From Notospermus geniculatus (taxonomy: Eukaryota; Nemertea; Pilidiophora; Heteronemertea; Lineidae), in contig NMRB01002936.1 of assembly GCA_002633025.1 (NCBI GenBank), forward strand, positions 18,681 through 82,680: a DNA stretch of 64,000 nucleotides, written 5' to 3'. Below, piece by piece: positions 41,990 through 53,534 of this stretch. Numbering within the stretch: the first letter of the stretch is position 1; every line of letters begins with the position of its first letter. The notes under the pieces are model-generated. The model worked only from the letters and a program-made list of their open reading frames with translations. It had not been told where the DNA came from and ran no database searches. The translations under genes and the position numbers were made by a program.

Positions 41990-42062
41990 TTCGCAGTATG
42001 AAAAATAACGTTGTCGTAAAGTTAACGTTTATCGTTTGATTTCTTAAACTCCCTATTGTCTC
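41990..42062. mobile_element. half copy of the ATAGGGAGGTTTCGAAATC MITE
   Basis: Starts AGTATGAAAAATAACGTTGT and ends TTTATCGTTTGATTTC and CTCCCTATTGTCTCT, as at 31.44-31.51 kb. The left arm is missing. Confidence 0.75.
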
Positions 42063-43411
42063 TTCATGCCATTAGCTAAAGGATAGGAAGTAAGTGGCCC
42101 AGTTGATGACGTCACGCTCGATGAGCGCGAAGCGTTTGATTCTGTTCAGCAGATTAGGGAGGTTCAGATAACGTTCCGAGTCTCGACTCCCGACTCCAGA
42201 GGATTCCTTTTTAAGAACTACGTCATCAAATTAATACAAGAGGGTTTTCCAAAGCAATGGTGTTTTCTCATAGGAGAACGAATATAGCCCGCCTGGGTGG
42301 TAAATTTATCTCAGGCTTGAAAAATCCTAATTTTAGCACCTCGGAGTCGGAGCGGGAGTGGGAGTCGGACCAGTTCTTAACCTGAGTGACGTGTCGCTCG
42401 CCCTTTTTAAAAAAAAAATGAGTTTCAGACGTCTGCACTTGACTGGTATAGTTACCAGTTCTACAAAATATACAAATTTAAACTAAAATGGGTTTGTATC
42501 ATTATTCTCGCCAGCAGAGGGCGTTCTCACGAGATGATGGCACCGGAACCTCATGGTCTTTACTCAGATCTACGTCGATTAATAAAGACCGGCTTGCGTT
42601 TTAAAGGAAATTCAAGGCCTACTTACGGCCGACACTAGTTCGAGGAATTTGTTACCGCTCCGGAATCCGGAAACTTCATTTGTTGTGGGTGCCAGTGTAT
42701 TGTTGTTGCAGTTGTGTGGACCGACGGTGCCTTTAATCGTGAATCGTTTGCCCTCGTGGTATAAAAACTGCCAACGAATGAATAATGCTTGCACGGAAGG
42801 GCATTCGTCCCTTGGTGCGGCATTGCATTGCAATTCGTTATGGGCATCAGGCTTGGCCATCCCAGCACCAACTGTAACTAAACCGTGATGAATGGTCCCT
42901 CTGGTCCTGGCAGTGAATATGATCGTCACTAAATCATAGCCCGGCATGGACCCAGGACGAACATTTCTTAATTAAAACGGCTAGAGATGTAATCAAATTG
43001 AAACACAACCGAGTTTATGATTGTCTGACAGAAAAGGGTAATGACAAATTTAAACCAACACTCGATAACGGATCTGTAACGACCCGCCTGGGTGGGATTA
43101 CGACCGACCAACAATATTTTCATTTTGCATTAGAAAATTGCTTCGCCATAAGTTAATGTCGTCGCGAAATATATGGGAGCTGAGTCTCCGCGATTTCGAA
43201 GTGGTGAACTGTTTCGTATTCTTTGGTCCAGGTCCAAAAATTATTTGGAGTTAAGATTTTGCCCTTTTTAAAGGGTCCAATAATTAATGTGGGTCCTCAA
43301 AACCTAGAGACCAAGTAAACGTAGCCGATCCCGGCCAGCCAAGTCTTTCATGACGTTGTCAGCAAAGACAGAACAAACTACAGAATCCGAGAAAGCTCAT
43401 TCAATCTTCAA
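42063..43411. other. unassigned intergenic sequence
   Basis: GTCTCGACTCCCGACTCCAG near 42180 and CTCGGAGTCGGAGCGGGAGT near 42342 suggest a decayed inverted repeat. An open frame of 111 codons at 42612-42947 on the minus strand has no recognisable domain and no convincing splice sites. Confidence 0.35.
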
Positions 43412-44110
43412 GCCTGAACCCCAGACTTCAATCGTCAAGCTTGAATCCGGACTTTAATCTTCAAATATAGCTTGAACCCCCAGACTTCAATCTTCAGGCT
43501 TGAATCCGGACTTTTAATAATCTTCAAATAGCTTGAACCCCCAGACTTCAATCTTCAAGCTTAAATCCCGACTTTAATCTTGAAATAGCTAGAACCTCCA
43601 GACTTCGGTTTACAAGTTGAGTCCGGACGTCAATTGTCAAGCTTGAACTGGGACTTCAATCTTCAAGCTTAACCATGGTTGAAATCCGATGCATCGGATT
43701 TCAATCTTCAAACTCGAACTCGGACTTCAATCTTCAACAGTCTTAGAAATAAATGTTTTTGACGTTCTGAATCTTCTCAGAGCACAGTCAAATATGCGAC
43801 CCTAAAAGGTTCTTCACTACGTGAAAACCCTTAGGGTTTCACCTTTTAGGGTCGCATATTTGTTGCCCTGTGAAGAACCCTTAAGGATTTTTAGAACCAC
43901 AAAAACCTTTATTTCTAAGAGTGAAGCTGGAACTACCAGACTTCAAGCTTGAACACTTAGACTTCAATCTTCCACCTTGTATTCGGACTTCAATCTTCAC
44001 GCTTTAACCCCAAACTTCAATATTCAATCTTGAACTCGGACTTGAATCTTCAAGCGTGATTCCGCATCATCCGGCTTGAATCCGGATTTAGATACGCTTG
44101 GACCTCGGAC
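43412..44110. repeat. minisatellite, 27-31-bp units, forward arm
   Basis: Degenerate units with the cores GACTTCAATCTTCAAGCTTGA and AATCCGGACTTT or ACCCCCAGACTTC. The array is interrupted by the MITE at 43738-43923 and followed by the same repeat in inverted orientation. Confidence 0.85.
43738..43923. mobile_element. MITE with CACTCTTAGAAATAAA ends inside the minisatellite
   Basis: The left end CAGTCTTAGAAATAAATGTT pairs with the right end AACCTTTATTTCTAAGAGTG. Inner arms have ATATGCGACCCTAAAAGG and CCTTTTAGGGTCGCATAT. The terminus CACTCTTAG is shared with the element at 46890. Confidence 0.8.
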
Positions 44111-44715
44111 TTCAAGCTTGAGGTCGTTAGTTGAAGGCTTGAATGCATGGAATTGTACGGATTCGAGCTTGAAGATTGAAGTTTGAGGGATTGACGTCTG
44201 AGGATTTAAGCTTGAACACTGAATTATAGGCCTACAGATTCAGGTTTCAAGCCTGAAGATTGAAGTCTGGGGGTTCAAGCTTGAAGATTGAAGTCTGGGG
44301 TCCAAGCTTCTTTAAGATTGAAGTCTGGGGGTTCAAGCTTGAAGAGTGAAGTCGAGGGTTCAAGCTTGAAGATTAAAGTCTGAATGTTCAAGCCTGAAGA
44401 TTGAAGTCTGGGGTCCAAGCCTGAAGACTGTAGTCTGAGGGTTCAAGCCTGAAGATTGAAGTCTGGGGGTTCAAGCTTGAAGACTGAAGTTGGGGGTCCA
44501 AGCTTTAAGATTAAAGTCTGAATGTTGAAGCCTGAAGATTGAAGTCTTGGGGTCCAAGCCTGAAGATTAACGTGTCTGAATGTTCAAGCTTGAAGATTGA
44601 AGTCTGAGGGTTCAAGCTTTAAGATTGAAGTCTGGGGATTCAAGCTTGAAGACTGAAGTCTGATGTGAGGTTTCAAGCTTGAAGACTGGAGTCTGGGGTT
44701 CAAAGCTTGAAATTG
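44111..44715. repeat. minisatellite, 27-31-bp units, inverted arm
   Basis: Units with the core TCAAGCTTGAAGATTGAAGT and CTGGGGGT, the reverse complement of the 43.4-44.1-kb units. About 18 units; this arm is more uniform than the forward one. Confidence 0.85.
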
Positions 44716-45706
44716 AATGACCCTTTCGTAAAATATTCCGAGTCGCGTTTTCGGCGACTTCTCAGGTATACAGGGTGCAACTTTAACCTCACTCTTACGT
44801 GGATCGTTGAAATTAATAAACTCTTGAAACAGAAGATCGTCAACAAAACTCACAAAATTTGTCAAGAGAAACAACGCTGACGGTTACACTTTTTGAATCG
44901 AATCCATTGAATAATTGATAGGGCAGAACGTGACTTTTTAAGAACCTCATAAACTGTGTGCTTCAATATAGCTTTCAAACTCATGGCTTCCTTGAATGGA
45001 AAATGATTCATTGAAATTTGATATAATTGAGAGCTTTTGAGCAAAGCGTTTGAAGAACGCGAAATGAAATGACGGCGGCCAATAAAGTTTTTAAAAACAT
45101 TGGTCGCGACAGATGTTGGGAATGAAGGGACCCGTGCAAAACATCTGACGCCATGGTGATCAAAAATATGACAAAATGGATAAACTTTAATTAACTCTAA
45201 TCGTTTAATTAATTATAGACGATCAATTAAGATCAGAAACTTGAGATTTATATCTGGTCTTCTAGTTTGTGCTTGCAATCGCTTTCCATGGGTCGCGATC
45301 ACTCCCCAATTAGTGCACACTTCGAGCTGCCTACGTTTTTATGCGATGCTTCGTAAGATATTACTGTCTGTGATTTGTATCCCTTTAATGGGATCGAACA
45401 TTAATTACTATAAGTTGTATTAATTAGCAACGTTTCTTATCAATTACAACTAAGTAAAAGTACTTAGAAATCGCATGGGAGTCGGTCATTTGTTGCTTCG
45501 AGTAGTGAATCATCTTTAAAAGCTATTACGTCATAATTTGCGTTGGGAGTGTGCATTTCAGTTCAGAAAGTGTTGCTGCGTATTTTTTCTGTTCAGAAGA
45601 ATCCGCGGCAAGATTAGTGGGCATTTAAAAATGAAATGGAATTTATATGCGCAAAAAGTAGTCAGATTTTTTTGATTTTTTCGTTTCGGGAGTCTCTCAG
45701 AAGACC
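44716..45706. other. unassigned intergenic sequence
   Basis: A/T-rich, with several TTAATTAA words near 45180-45235. No gene or element recognised. It could include SKOR regulatory DNA, but nothing in the sequence proves it. Confidence 0.35.
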
Positions 45707-45830
45707 AGAATTTTCGCAAAGCCCCCGAAACGCCAACGCGAACGTCTATCCTTTTGTTCGGTGCTCTCTTCGTGGCATCGAACAATGGGTTTGGCGTTCG
45801 CGTTCGCGTTTCGGGGGCTTTTCGAAAACT
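45707..45830. mobile_element. MITE, CAAAGCCCCCGAAACGCCAA family, copy 3 (uninterrupted)
   Basis: Ends GAATTTTCGCAAAGCCCCCG and CGGGGGCTTTTCGAAAACTT. The 124-bp copy keeps CGAACAATGGGTTTGGCG, the empty site for the 166-bp element seen in the 17.6-kb copy. Confidence 0.85.
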
Positions 45831-46316
45831 TCCTATTGACTCTTTGCTAATGTGAGGCAGTGCTCTGAAAAGTTCATGATCTCGGAAAAAAATTCGTATT
45901 ACAGCTGGGTACCAGTTCCAGCTGGATGCAATGGATATTGTCAAGAAATCTGATAGAACTGAGGCTTTCTCATCGAACACCTTGTTCCTATGTTTTTATA
46001 AAATTAAATGACGAAATGTCATCTTCCTACCCAAAGGAACAACTCTGTTCTCTAAATTTCATAGATTGAGGATTCACTCCATATTGTGTTCCACAAGAGA
46101 CCATCGACTCCAGGCTTGGAGTGAGAAAATCCACTCCAAAAAGAGTGTTTTCACTCCATTTTATGGAGTGGTCTCTATTATAAGCCCAATCCAGAGATTT
46201 GGAGAGTAGGCGTTTTCTGAGAAAAATTATGGTATCCCCCCCCCCCACACACACACACCATACAGCAGTTGCACAATCAGCAATAAAAGCCAATCTGGCC
46301 ACACCTAACAAGATAC

Positions 46317-46545
46317 TCTAAACTCCCACTTACCTGTCCCATTCCTGAACTCGGGAAAAAATGACTATATAAATCCTAAGTTGAAGATAATGGGGTGGGG
46401 TATGGTGAGAAACAGTAATGTCCTGTCCACTTACTTGTCCCACTCCCGAGCCTGGCAAAGAATGACAGCGTGCAATATCTTCAACTTAGGATTTGGTCAT
46501 TTTTTCCCCGAGTTCAGGAATGGGGACAGGTAAGTGGGAGTTTAG
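46317..46545. mobile_element. palindromic MITE, CCTGTCCCATTCCTGAACTCGG family, copy 1
   Basis: Ends TCTAAACTCCCACTTACCTG and CAGGTAAGTGGGAGTTTAGA. Arms have CCATTCCTGAACTCGGG and AAATCCTAAGTTGAAGATA in both orientations. The second copy at 52226-52420 is in reverse orientation. Confidence 0.85.
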
Positions 46546-46889
46546 AATATGTCTTTCCTTGGAGGAATTGCCTGGGCAGTGCCACTCAAAACTTGAATGA
46601 AACTAGTGCTTTTCTTGATTTCGCTAATTCAACGGTGATATACGGCAAATTTTCGAATTAAAAAACCACACCGAGACACTACAAGGGACAGGTCGAGAAT
46701 TAGATGATACCCTATATACAATGTAGCAGATATTTTCACAAGTACTTTCATCTGCCAAGGTGCTGATAAAATCTACCGTTAAATTCGTTCAGTTCTTCAT
46801 CAGCATCAATAGCGACATGGTCATGTAAAAATGTTGCTCGTGCCAAATCATTTCGTGGACAGGTACCAAAAGAAAAAAGCGTGGGCCTA

Positions 46890-47154
46890 CACTCTTAGCC
46901 GAAAAGGTTCTTTGGTGCCACACCAGGAGAACCCTCTGATTTAAGAACCCTCGGGTTGCTTAAGACCCTTTAGAGCTTCCAGAGAACCTTTCCCTCAGAA
47001 AAGGGTTCTAACTGGAACCTTTATGGGTTCTTTGGCGACAGAAGGGTTCTATATGGAACCCTTTCGGGTTCTTTACAGAAGGTTCTATATAGAACCCTGG
47101 GGTTCCTCTGGTGAGGCACAAAGAACCCCTAAAGAACCTTTTTGGCTAAGAGTG
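46890..47154. mobile_element. MITE with CACTCTTAGCC ends and TA duplication
   Basis: TA at 46888-46889 and 47155-47156 flanks the 265-bp element. Ends are CACTCTTAGCCGAAAAGGTT and AACCTTTTTGGCTAAGAGTG. The interior is mostly GGTTCT and AGAACC words, for example GGGTTCTATATGGAACCC. A Tc1/mariner-type origin is likely. Confidence 0.85.
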
Positions 47155-47156
47155 TA

Positions 47157-48675
47157 TTTGGAATTGACGTTTAAAACAATACTCTACTACAGTGCATATG
47201 AAAATGATGACCCTGGATGATGATCAACTAAAACGTACAATTCCTAGGATTATTTCTTGCAACGTAATTCTTAATTTAGTGGCGGAGAAGGAAGGGTTTC
47301 GCCTTTTAGAAACTCCCATGGCTGCTGCCCAAAGCAGAGAACAAGCTTGCAAAATGTCAGCAAAAACGTCTGAAAACAGATTTAAAAGAGTGTTGTACCC
47401 TACCTTAAAATTTGACGAATCCTCAATATGCGATAAAAAACTTAAAATTTCGTAGAGGTTGATGACGAAAGTTCGACACGACTGGATCGGTTGACTCTAA
47501 ATTTGGAACTAATCCGGATGAGAAGGGGCTTCCGTTCCAGTTGCCGTCCGTGTGATGATACCGTCCAGTAATCACCCGTGTCGACCCGTACCACGACGAG
47601 GCAGTGTCAGCATCTTCGAAACTTCTTGTCCCATTTGGTGGTGCATGGAAAAGTTAAAGAGTCAGCGCCGGAGACGGCTTTATATCAGCAGGAGTTAATT
47701 ATGAACATCACTTCACGTGGTGTCAGCATATGGCAGACACGAACAGCGTTTTGTCCGGAGCATTCGTCGTTATACCATCTTATTATCATATTCAATCAAA
47801 TGGCGGGTTTTTACCTAGCGCTTTCAACGATCCGATGCGGAGAGCATTAATTATTAACCAGCAGATATCGACAATGCACGCGCTGAATTCATAAACAGAG
47901 CGCCATTCTGATTGGTCGAGACATCTACGGGGCAATCTGTTCCAAGTTGTAAATGAATCTGAGCACGTGTCAGCCTCCCGCAGCAAACAATGGCGGAAGT
48001 ACCATTCATTGGGGAATTATGGGACAGATTGTAATGTTATAATTTGATGGTTTTAAACAACTGCAGCTAATTGACAAATTTGACGTTGGTTTTCAGCGGT
48101 TAGCCGCAAAAGAGTCTGGCAGTGGGGTAGAGTTGTTTAAATTTCAATATTCAATTATTCTCTAGTCTATTCGATAAACTTGATTAAAAAAACAAACAAT
48201 TTTTACTGAGTATAAACTGTTTGAGAGTACTTGTTCGTTTGATACTCGTAAACGCTGGAGCAGATGCGGAACGGGATGTTTGTATTTTTTTACCATTTTT
48301 CTTTCTAATGGGAAATTAAAGATGTTTTATTCCACACTTAGTTTCAAGGAGCTAATAATAGATTCATGGTTCGCTTGCAAATTAGATACATTACATGTTC
48401 ATGATGTTTAAGAATTAATTGTCGTCGAAATGTAAAGATCTCAAATGTCTTAATGAAGAACTTTAAAACGATGAATTACGCATATTCAACTTGGAGGGCC
48501 ATTTTGCTGCTGATATTTTGCGTCATGTTCTTCAAGAGGTTCGATGAAATTGGCAGATTATTAAAATACGTCATAGAGCTCATCCACGGAACACTGCATG
48601 GTACAGGATTTTTTCAGAAGAAAGCCTCAAAGGAACTGTTGGTTCAGTGGTCATTTTTGTCTGTCCTACCAAAAA
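47157..48675. other. unassigned intergenic sequence
   Basis: 1.5 kb, A/T-rich and apparently single-copy. ORFs up to 90 codons have no recognisable domain. Confidence 0.35.
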
Positions 48676-48875
48676 TATAGTAAAAGTAAAGTCGTCTCCG
48701 AATAATTTCGCAAATTTTTGACCCCAACCGGGGTCTTCCTCAGGCACTTTCTAGTAGAGATCCCAGAAGTGAAAGAGATCACTTCTGGGATCTCTACTAG
48801 TAAGTGCCTGAGGAAGACCCCGGTTGGTGTCGAAAATTTGCGAAATTATTCGGAGACGACTTTACTTTTACTATC
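48676..48875. mobile_element. fold-back element carrying the CTGAGGAAGACCCC hairpin, copy 2
   Basis: Almost perfect inverted repeat: ATAGTAAAAGTAAAGTCGTC and CCGAATAATTTCGCAAATTT at the left mirror 48826-48875. The 35-nt hairpin motif is present in both arms (48710-48744 and 48807-48841). The outer flank CATTTTGTGTGTCGTTTTTT is shared with 4.7 kb. Confidence 0.85.
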
Positions 48876-49284
48876 ATTTTGTGTGTCGTTTTTTGTGCTC
48901 TATGTTGGATATCCTAAAACAAAAATAGATAGTCATGTGGTCTTTATTTATTTTTGGTGCTACTCAATGGACGCACCGAACGCGCTGGTCGGTTTTTGTA
49001 ACTTACATTTTTGGTCATTGCATCAGGTGACGAACATATTGGAAGAATACGTTGTTGGGGTTGGTCTACTGCTAAGCTTGTACGAAACAGAAAGAGACAG
49101 AAGACCCAGTTTGTGCTGTCGGTGACATTCAATGATTTATTTCTTGATGTTGCTCAGCTATGAAGTCAGTCGTCACATTTGAACAATGCGGATGAAACGG
49201 ACATACATGTAAAACTAAGAATAGACGGTTAAGAGAAAACGGACAGAAAGGGTGAAAGATAAAGACGGATAAAGTTACTGGATA

Positions 49285-49633
49285 AGGCTATATAAAAAAA
49301 TCTTTAGTTTAGCATCAACTTGTGTAAAAAGTGAGGAGGGAGGAGTTTTTTAAAAAATTTTATTTTATTTTTCATATTGAAATGTGATCATCGGAAGAGA
49401 GCTTTGAAGCATTGAGGCTTAAATCATACAATTGGCAAAGCCCTAGGAACTCAAAAAAGGTTTTTATTTCAAAAAGTACAAATATGAGTCAGTGGCCCAA
49501 TTGAGGATCGTCAGAGTTTGTTGTGAAATGGTAAAACTAGGAGGAAAAAATTGGGAAAAAAATTTTAAAAAATATTTGAGGAGGCAAGAAATTTCGAGGC
49601 GGGAGGTGATGCTAAACTAAAGGTTTTTTATGT
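49285..49633. mobile_element. MITE, TCTTTAGTTTAGCATCA family, copy 1
   Basis: Ends TATAAAAAAATCTTTAGTTT with AGCATCA, and TGATGCTAAACTAAAGG with TTTTTTATG. The interior includes AAATGTGATCATCGGAAGAG and GAGCTTTGAAGC, which match 54949-55329 in reverse. Confidence 0.85.
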
Positions 49634-49710
49634 AAGTAAAAAGTGATTTTTCTGATTTTTTCTTACATTGTATTTACATATAGGCGATGAGGTTTCTGTG
49701 CTGCAGACCT

Positions 49711-49820
49711 GGGGCCTGTTTCATAAAGTGACTTTAAGCTAATGGTACCAATAACTTCAATACATTTTCCATTTGGTTAAAGGTACCATTAGCTTAAAGT
49801 CGCTTCATGAAACAAGCCCC
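49711..49820. mobile_element. small fold-back MITE, GGGGCCTGTTTCATAAAG ends
   Basis: The left arm GGGGCCTGTTTCATAAAGTG and ACTTTAAGCTAATGGTACC pairs with GGTACCATTAGCTTAAAGTC and CATGAAACAAGCCCC. A relative with the left arm deleted is at 27092-27147. Confidence 0.8.
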
Positions 49821-50320
49821 TGGAGCAGTGCAATCCAACTTTGCACCGACAAACCATCCATGCCATCCACTCATCAAAACCATCGAGACATCATTGCTGA
49901 TCTGGTCAACATCCGTCAAATTGGCTCGATTCCGGGGCAGCAGGTTGATTATTAAATTTGTAATTATGCGAAGGTTACGATACAATTAAGTTTTATCTAG
50001 CGCGAAATGTCGTTATTTATAGTTGGCGAAGGGTTTTCAATCGCGTCGGAGCGTGTAATGAGAGTGATCATTGCCCGGACGATGATCCATCATATCAAGA
50101 TGGAAGAAACAGTGTCATCTTAACCAGATACAAATCTAATAGACTGGCAAATGGCGCTCCAAATATTTGTCTAGTGACAGCTCGATTATTGGCCGTTCAT
50201 GATCAGATTCGGCTTCTTTACGCCTCGATTACAGGATGTGAGGGAACCGCAGACTTAAATCACCAAAGAACAGTAGTCGGCACGTTTGTCAGCCGTGGTG
50301 TCGCCAGTAGAGAGGTCTGA
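49821..50320. other. unassigned intergenic sequence
   Basis: No gene or element recognised. Confidence 0.35.
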
Positions 50321-50656
50321 AGCTAGGCGTACAGACGAATAAAGCTAGGCGCACACAGACGAATCTATAGGCGCACACAGACCAATAAAGTTAGGCGCAC
50401 ACAGACGAGCAAAGCTAGATGCACACAGACGAACAAAGCTAGATGCACACAGACGAACAAAGCTAGATGCACACAGACGAATAAGGTTAGGTGCGTACAC
50501 TGACGAATAAAGGTAGGCGCACACAGACGAACAAATTTAGGCGTACACAGACGAATAAAGCTAGGCGCACACGGACGAATAAAGTTAGGCGCAAACAGAC
50601 GAATAATAAAAGTTAGGCGCACACAGACGAATAAAGCTAGGCGCACACAGACGAAT
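50321..50656. repeat. 24-bp minisatellite, about 14 copies
   Basis: Units of 23-28 bp with the core AGCTAGGCGCACACAGACGA and ATAA. Units vary at several positions. A length of 24 keeps the minus strand open (repeats of VRLALFVCVHLA), which I regard as a by-product. Confidence 0.9.
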
Positions 50657-50838
50657 GACGCTCAGCCGTATTAGCACAGCTTTATTTGAAATGGCAGAGA
50701 CATCGTAATCGCGGGTGGCACAGTCATCGTCGCCTTAAATCAGAAACAAAGCCGTTTTTTGTGGTTTTTTCTGCCTCTCTTAAATCAAAGTTTAAAACCT
50801 TACATGTACGTCTCTTAAGAATCAGTTATTGATATTAA

Positions 50839-51085
50839 AGATAATGTATCACGGTTATTTTCGCGGGCCACGAAAACCATTGTTTATTTACATTTTTGTT
50901 TGTTAAAGTCCAGTGTTTTATTGTCTTATGGGTATTGTTGGTGGCGTGCCCCTCTAAAAATTCTTTTGACACCAAAAGTATTCAATTTGGTGGGTTGGCA
51001 TGTCGCAAAAAGTCCAAATGACACGATGTAAACATCCATGTTTACAAACATTGAATGTAAACAATGAAGTCGTGATACATTATCT
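50839..51085. mobile_element. TTAA-bounded MITE D
   Basis: TTAA at 50835-50838 and 51086-51089. The ends AGATAATGTATCACG and CGTGATACATTATCT are perfect 15-bp inverted repeats. Interior shows TGTTTACAT and ATGTAAACA words. Confidence 0.7.
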
Positions 51086-51089
51086 TTAA

Positions 51090-52225
51090 ATAGTAAGCGG
51101 ATTCGTACGTTGATATCAAATTATTTTTTTAACTTTTTAAGCGTTTTCCGAAGGTATATCGCCTTCTAAGACCTAATAGCATTGATGTTGAATAAAATAT
51201 CCAACACTCTGATTTGTATCGGAATCGAGGAAGTGCCATCCTGATCAATACACTCTAAAGAAACACCAAGTACCGGTAATTGATCCGGAAGAACTGACTG
51301 TGTTAAGAAGAATGCCTCATCAACGCCTGTCATCACGATCCGGAGAAAGCCCCCTCATCCACTAAGTAAACCTGTTAAACCCACACAAATCCCTCCGTCT
51401 CAAACTACAGCCTTTTATAGTATCTCTCCCGGTGACAGAGATGTCTTCGATTTGATTGCGTATCCCTCGTTCCTCTAGTTATCCACCCGCCTCATCCGGC
51501 CGCCCATCTCACAACTTCCATCGCATCTAAATGTAATTACAAGGATTTGGCAAACGGAGCAATTAGGCAAGAAATCAATTGAAATGGCTTAGTTAGTGAT
51601 CTGAAGCTTGGCGGAACGGGGCTCCTGTAACGTGGAGCCAACTCACGGCCAATCAAATTGTCTCTCGGATGGATCCGGTGAAGATTCCGAACGGAATTTG
51701 TGTATTTACTGCATGAGACACGTTAATGAATTAAATAAACTGCCGTGTACCGAGGATGAGGATGTGACATCCGCCCGGTTTATGAGATTCAAGTGATTTC
51801 GACAGGTGAAAAAGACTTTGACTTGTTTTTCATGCGGGCCATTCTATTCGGCTCGCTTCGGAGTCCTTCGGTCATACTCGGAAAGATTCGGACGACGGTT
51901 GGCCATCAGTGACGTCACCGTGGTCACGGCGACTGGTACTTCAAAGTTTCCCTTGGCAGAGTAAAAAGCAGACGCGGATCCAGAGGGTGGTTGGGGGCGT
52001 GACCCCCCTGCTCGCCACCACCAAATTTTTTTTCAATAATTTGCGAAAATAAGCAAAAAACGCAAGAATAAAGCTTCTGTTTTGATACTGAGATGCCAGG
52101 AAATCGCGTCTACGGCCTTCTAGATTTCAAAATCTTCCCGTCGGCGCGGGAATCTTCGGCGCCCGCCTGCAACGACCGCCCTCGACGGCCCTGACCCCCC
52201 TCTGCCAAAAATCCCGGATCCACGC
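51090..52225. other. unassigned intergenic sequence
   Basis: No gene recognised. 51480-51830 is less repetitive and G/C-richer than its surroundings. Confidence 0.35.
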
Positions 52226-52420
52226 CTGTGTCCCATTCCTGAACTCGGAAAAAATGACCAAATCCTAAGTTGAAGATATCGCACGCTGTCATTTTTTGCC
52301 AGGCTCGGGAGTGGGACAAGTAAGTGGACAGGACATTACTGTTTCTGACCATACCCCCAACCCATTATCTTCAACTTAGGACTTGGCCATTTTTTTCCGA
52401 GTTCAGGAATGGGACAGGTA
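52226..52420. mobile_element. palindromic MITE, CCTGTCCCATTCCTGAACTCGG family, copy 2
   Basis: TGTCCCATTCCTGAACTCGG at the left and CCGAGTTCAGGAATGGGACA at the right. Interior matches the 46.3-kb copy in reverse (CAAGTAAGTGGACAGGACAT). Confidence 0.85.
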
Positions 52421-53271
52421 AAAAAGGTAGTTATCTTAGCGGCGGCGGTCACGAGGGCACTGGCGGGTTGAACACACCCAGCGTGTGGCCATTGATGAAT
52501 CGTTGGGTGAAACTTCGAAAGTTTGTTAATAATACCATCATAGATTAATTTGGTATTTTGGCCTTTAATGCTAAATTACCTCCTCCGCGAAATGGCAAAA
52601 CAAAGCAGATTAATGTTATGACAACTACACAAAAAGAAAAAAATCTCACATCAAAGAATTTGTTAAAAGTGCCATATTTTCACACAGCGTTTAATTTGTT
52701 TTCCGCTGTCTACAGGGCTGATGCAAAATTGGTCGTGATTTTTTTTCTCTTATTCTTTGGATGTCGTGGGGCCAACTAATCCCCGCAATCAGTGACATTA
52801 CTGCTTCCTCACACTTGAGTCGCGTCTCGGCCCGCGGCAAACTCACCCAAGCTGTTTACAAAATCCATTAACTTCAAAATATGCTTTAAGAACTGCTACC
52901 ATTTAGTTAGCTTTACTGGTTTATGGAGATGGGATAACTGCATTAGCGCCAATTCACACATAATAAGATCTCTGTAATTAAATCGGGACTTCTAAGCGAA
53001 TGCACCGCTTCCTTGGCTGCCGGGGATCCGCCCTGGGCCAACCACCCTGCCGTGCATGCATTTATCTTCATAAATCATAATTACAATTGGTTCCGCTGAT
53101 CGATGAGATCATATCATAACCGCGAAACAAGTATCAATTTGTATGCGTTTCCCGTGGGCGACTGACGCTGGTGCAAAGATGAGACACCCAGTTCAACTAA
53201 TCAAATTTTATCGCATACTGGCGAACGCTGACTATGGTGAAAATAGGTTCGAACCGCAAGAAAATTATTAG
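52421..53271. other. unassigned intergenic sequence
   Basis: No gene or element recognised. Confidence 0.35.
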
Positions 53272-53534
53272 GGGAGTAAGAAATAAAAGTGGAAAATAAG
53301 AAGTGGGAAGTTTTGGCACTTTGGGGTGAATTTTTCAGTTTCTCAAAAATTGGGACAGAATTTTTTCCCATTTTGAGAAATTTTCTTAAAATGACATGGC
53401 ATTTTGTCTAATTTTTCGGGCCAAATTTCTCAAAATAAGAAAAAAATTTACTCCAATTTGAGAAACTGAAAAATTCGCACTGAAGTGCAAAATTGCCCAC
53501 TTTTTATTTTAGTCCACTTTTATTTCTTACTCAC
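53272..53534. mobile_element. A/T-rich fold-back MITE, GAGTAAGAAATAAAAGTGG ends
   Basis: Ends GAGTAAGAAATAAAAGTGG and CCACTTTTATTTCTTACTC are a perfect 19-bp inverted repeat. Inner arms carry AATTTTTCAGTTTCTCAAA and TTTGAGAAACTGAAAAATT. Confidence 0.8.

Noticed and set aside
42612-42947. 111-codon minus-strand ORF, possibly an exon
   Set aside because: No recognisable domain, another frame and the opposite strand are also open, and the splice signals are weak (GCC|GTAAGT only).
48676-48875. A complete hammerhead ribozyme
   Set aside because: CTGAGGA and GAAA flank a stem, but an extra unpaired base lies at the stem foot and I cannot show stems I and III in the right order. Kept only as a speculative note.
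50321-50656. 24-bp repeats as a CRISPR array or coding repeats
   Set aside because: Head-to-tail units without spacers; the minus-strand ORF is a by-product of the unit length.
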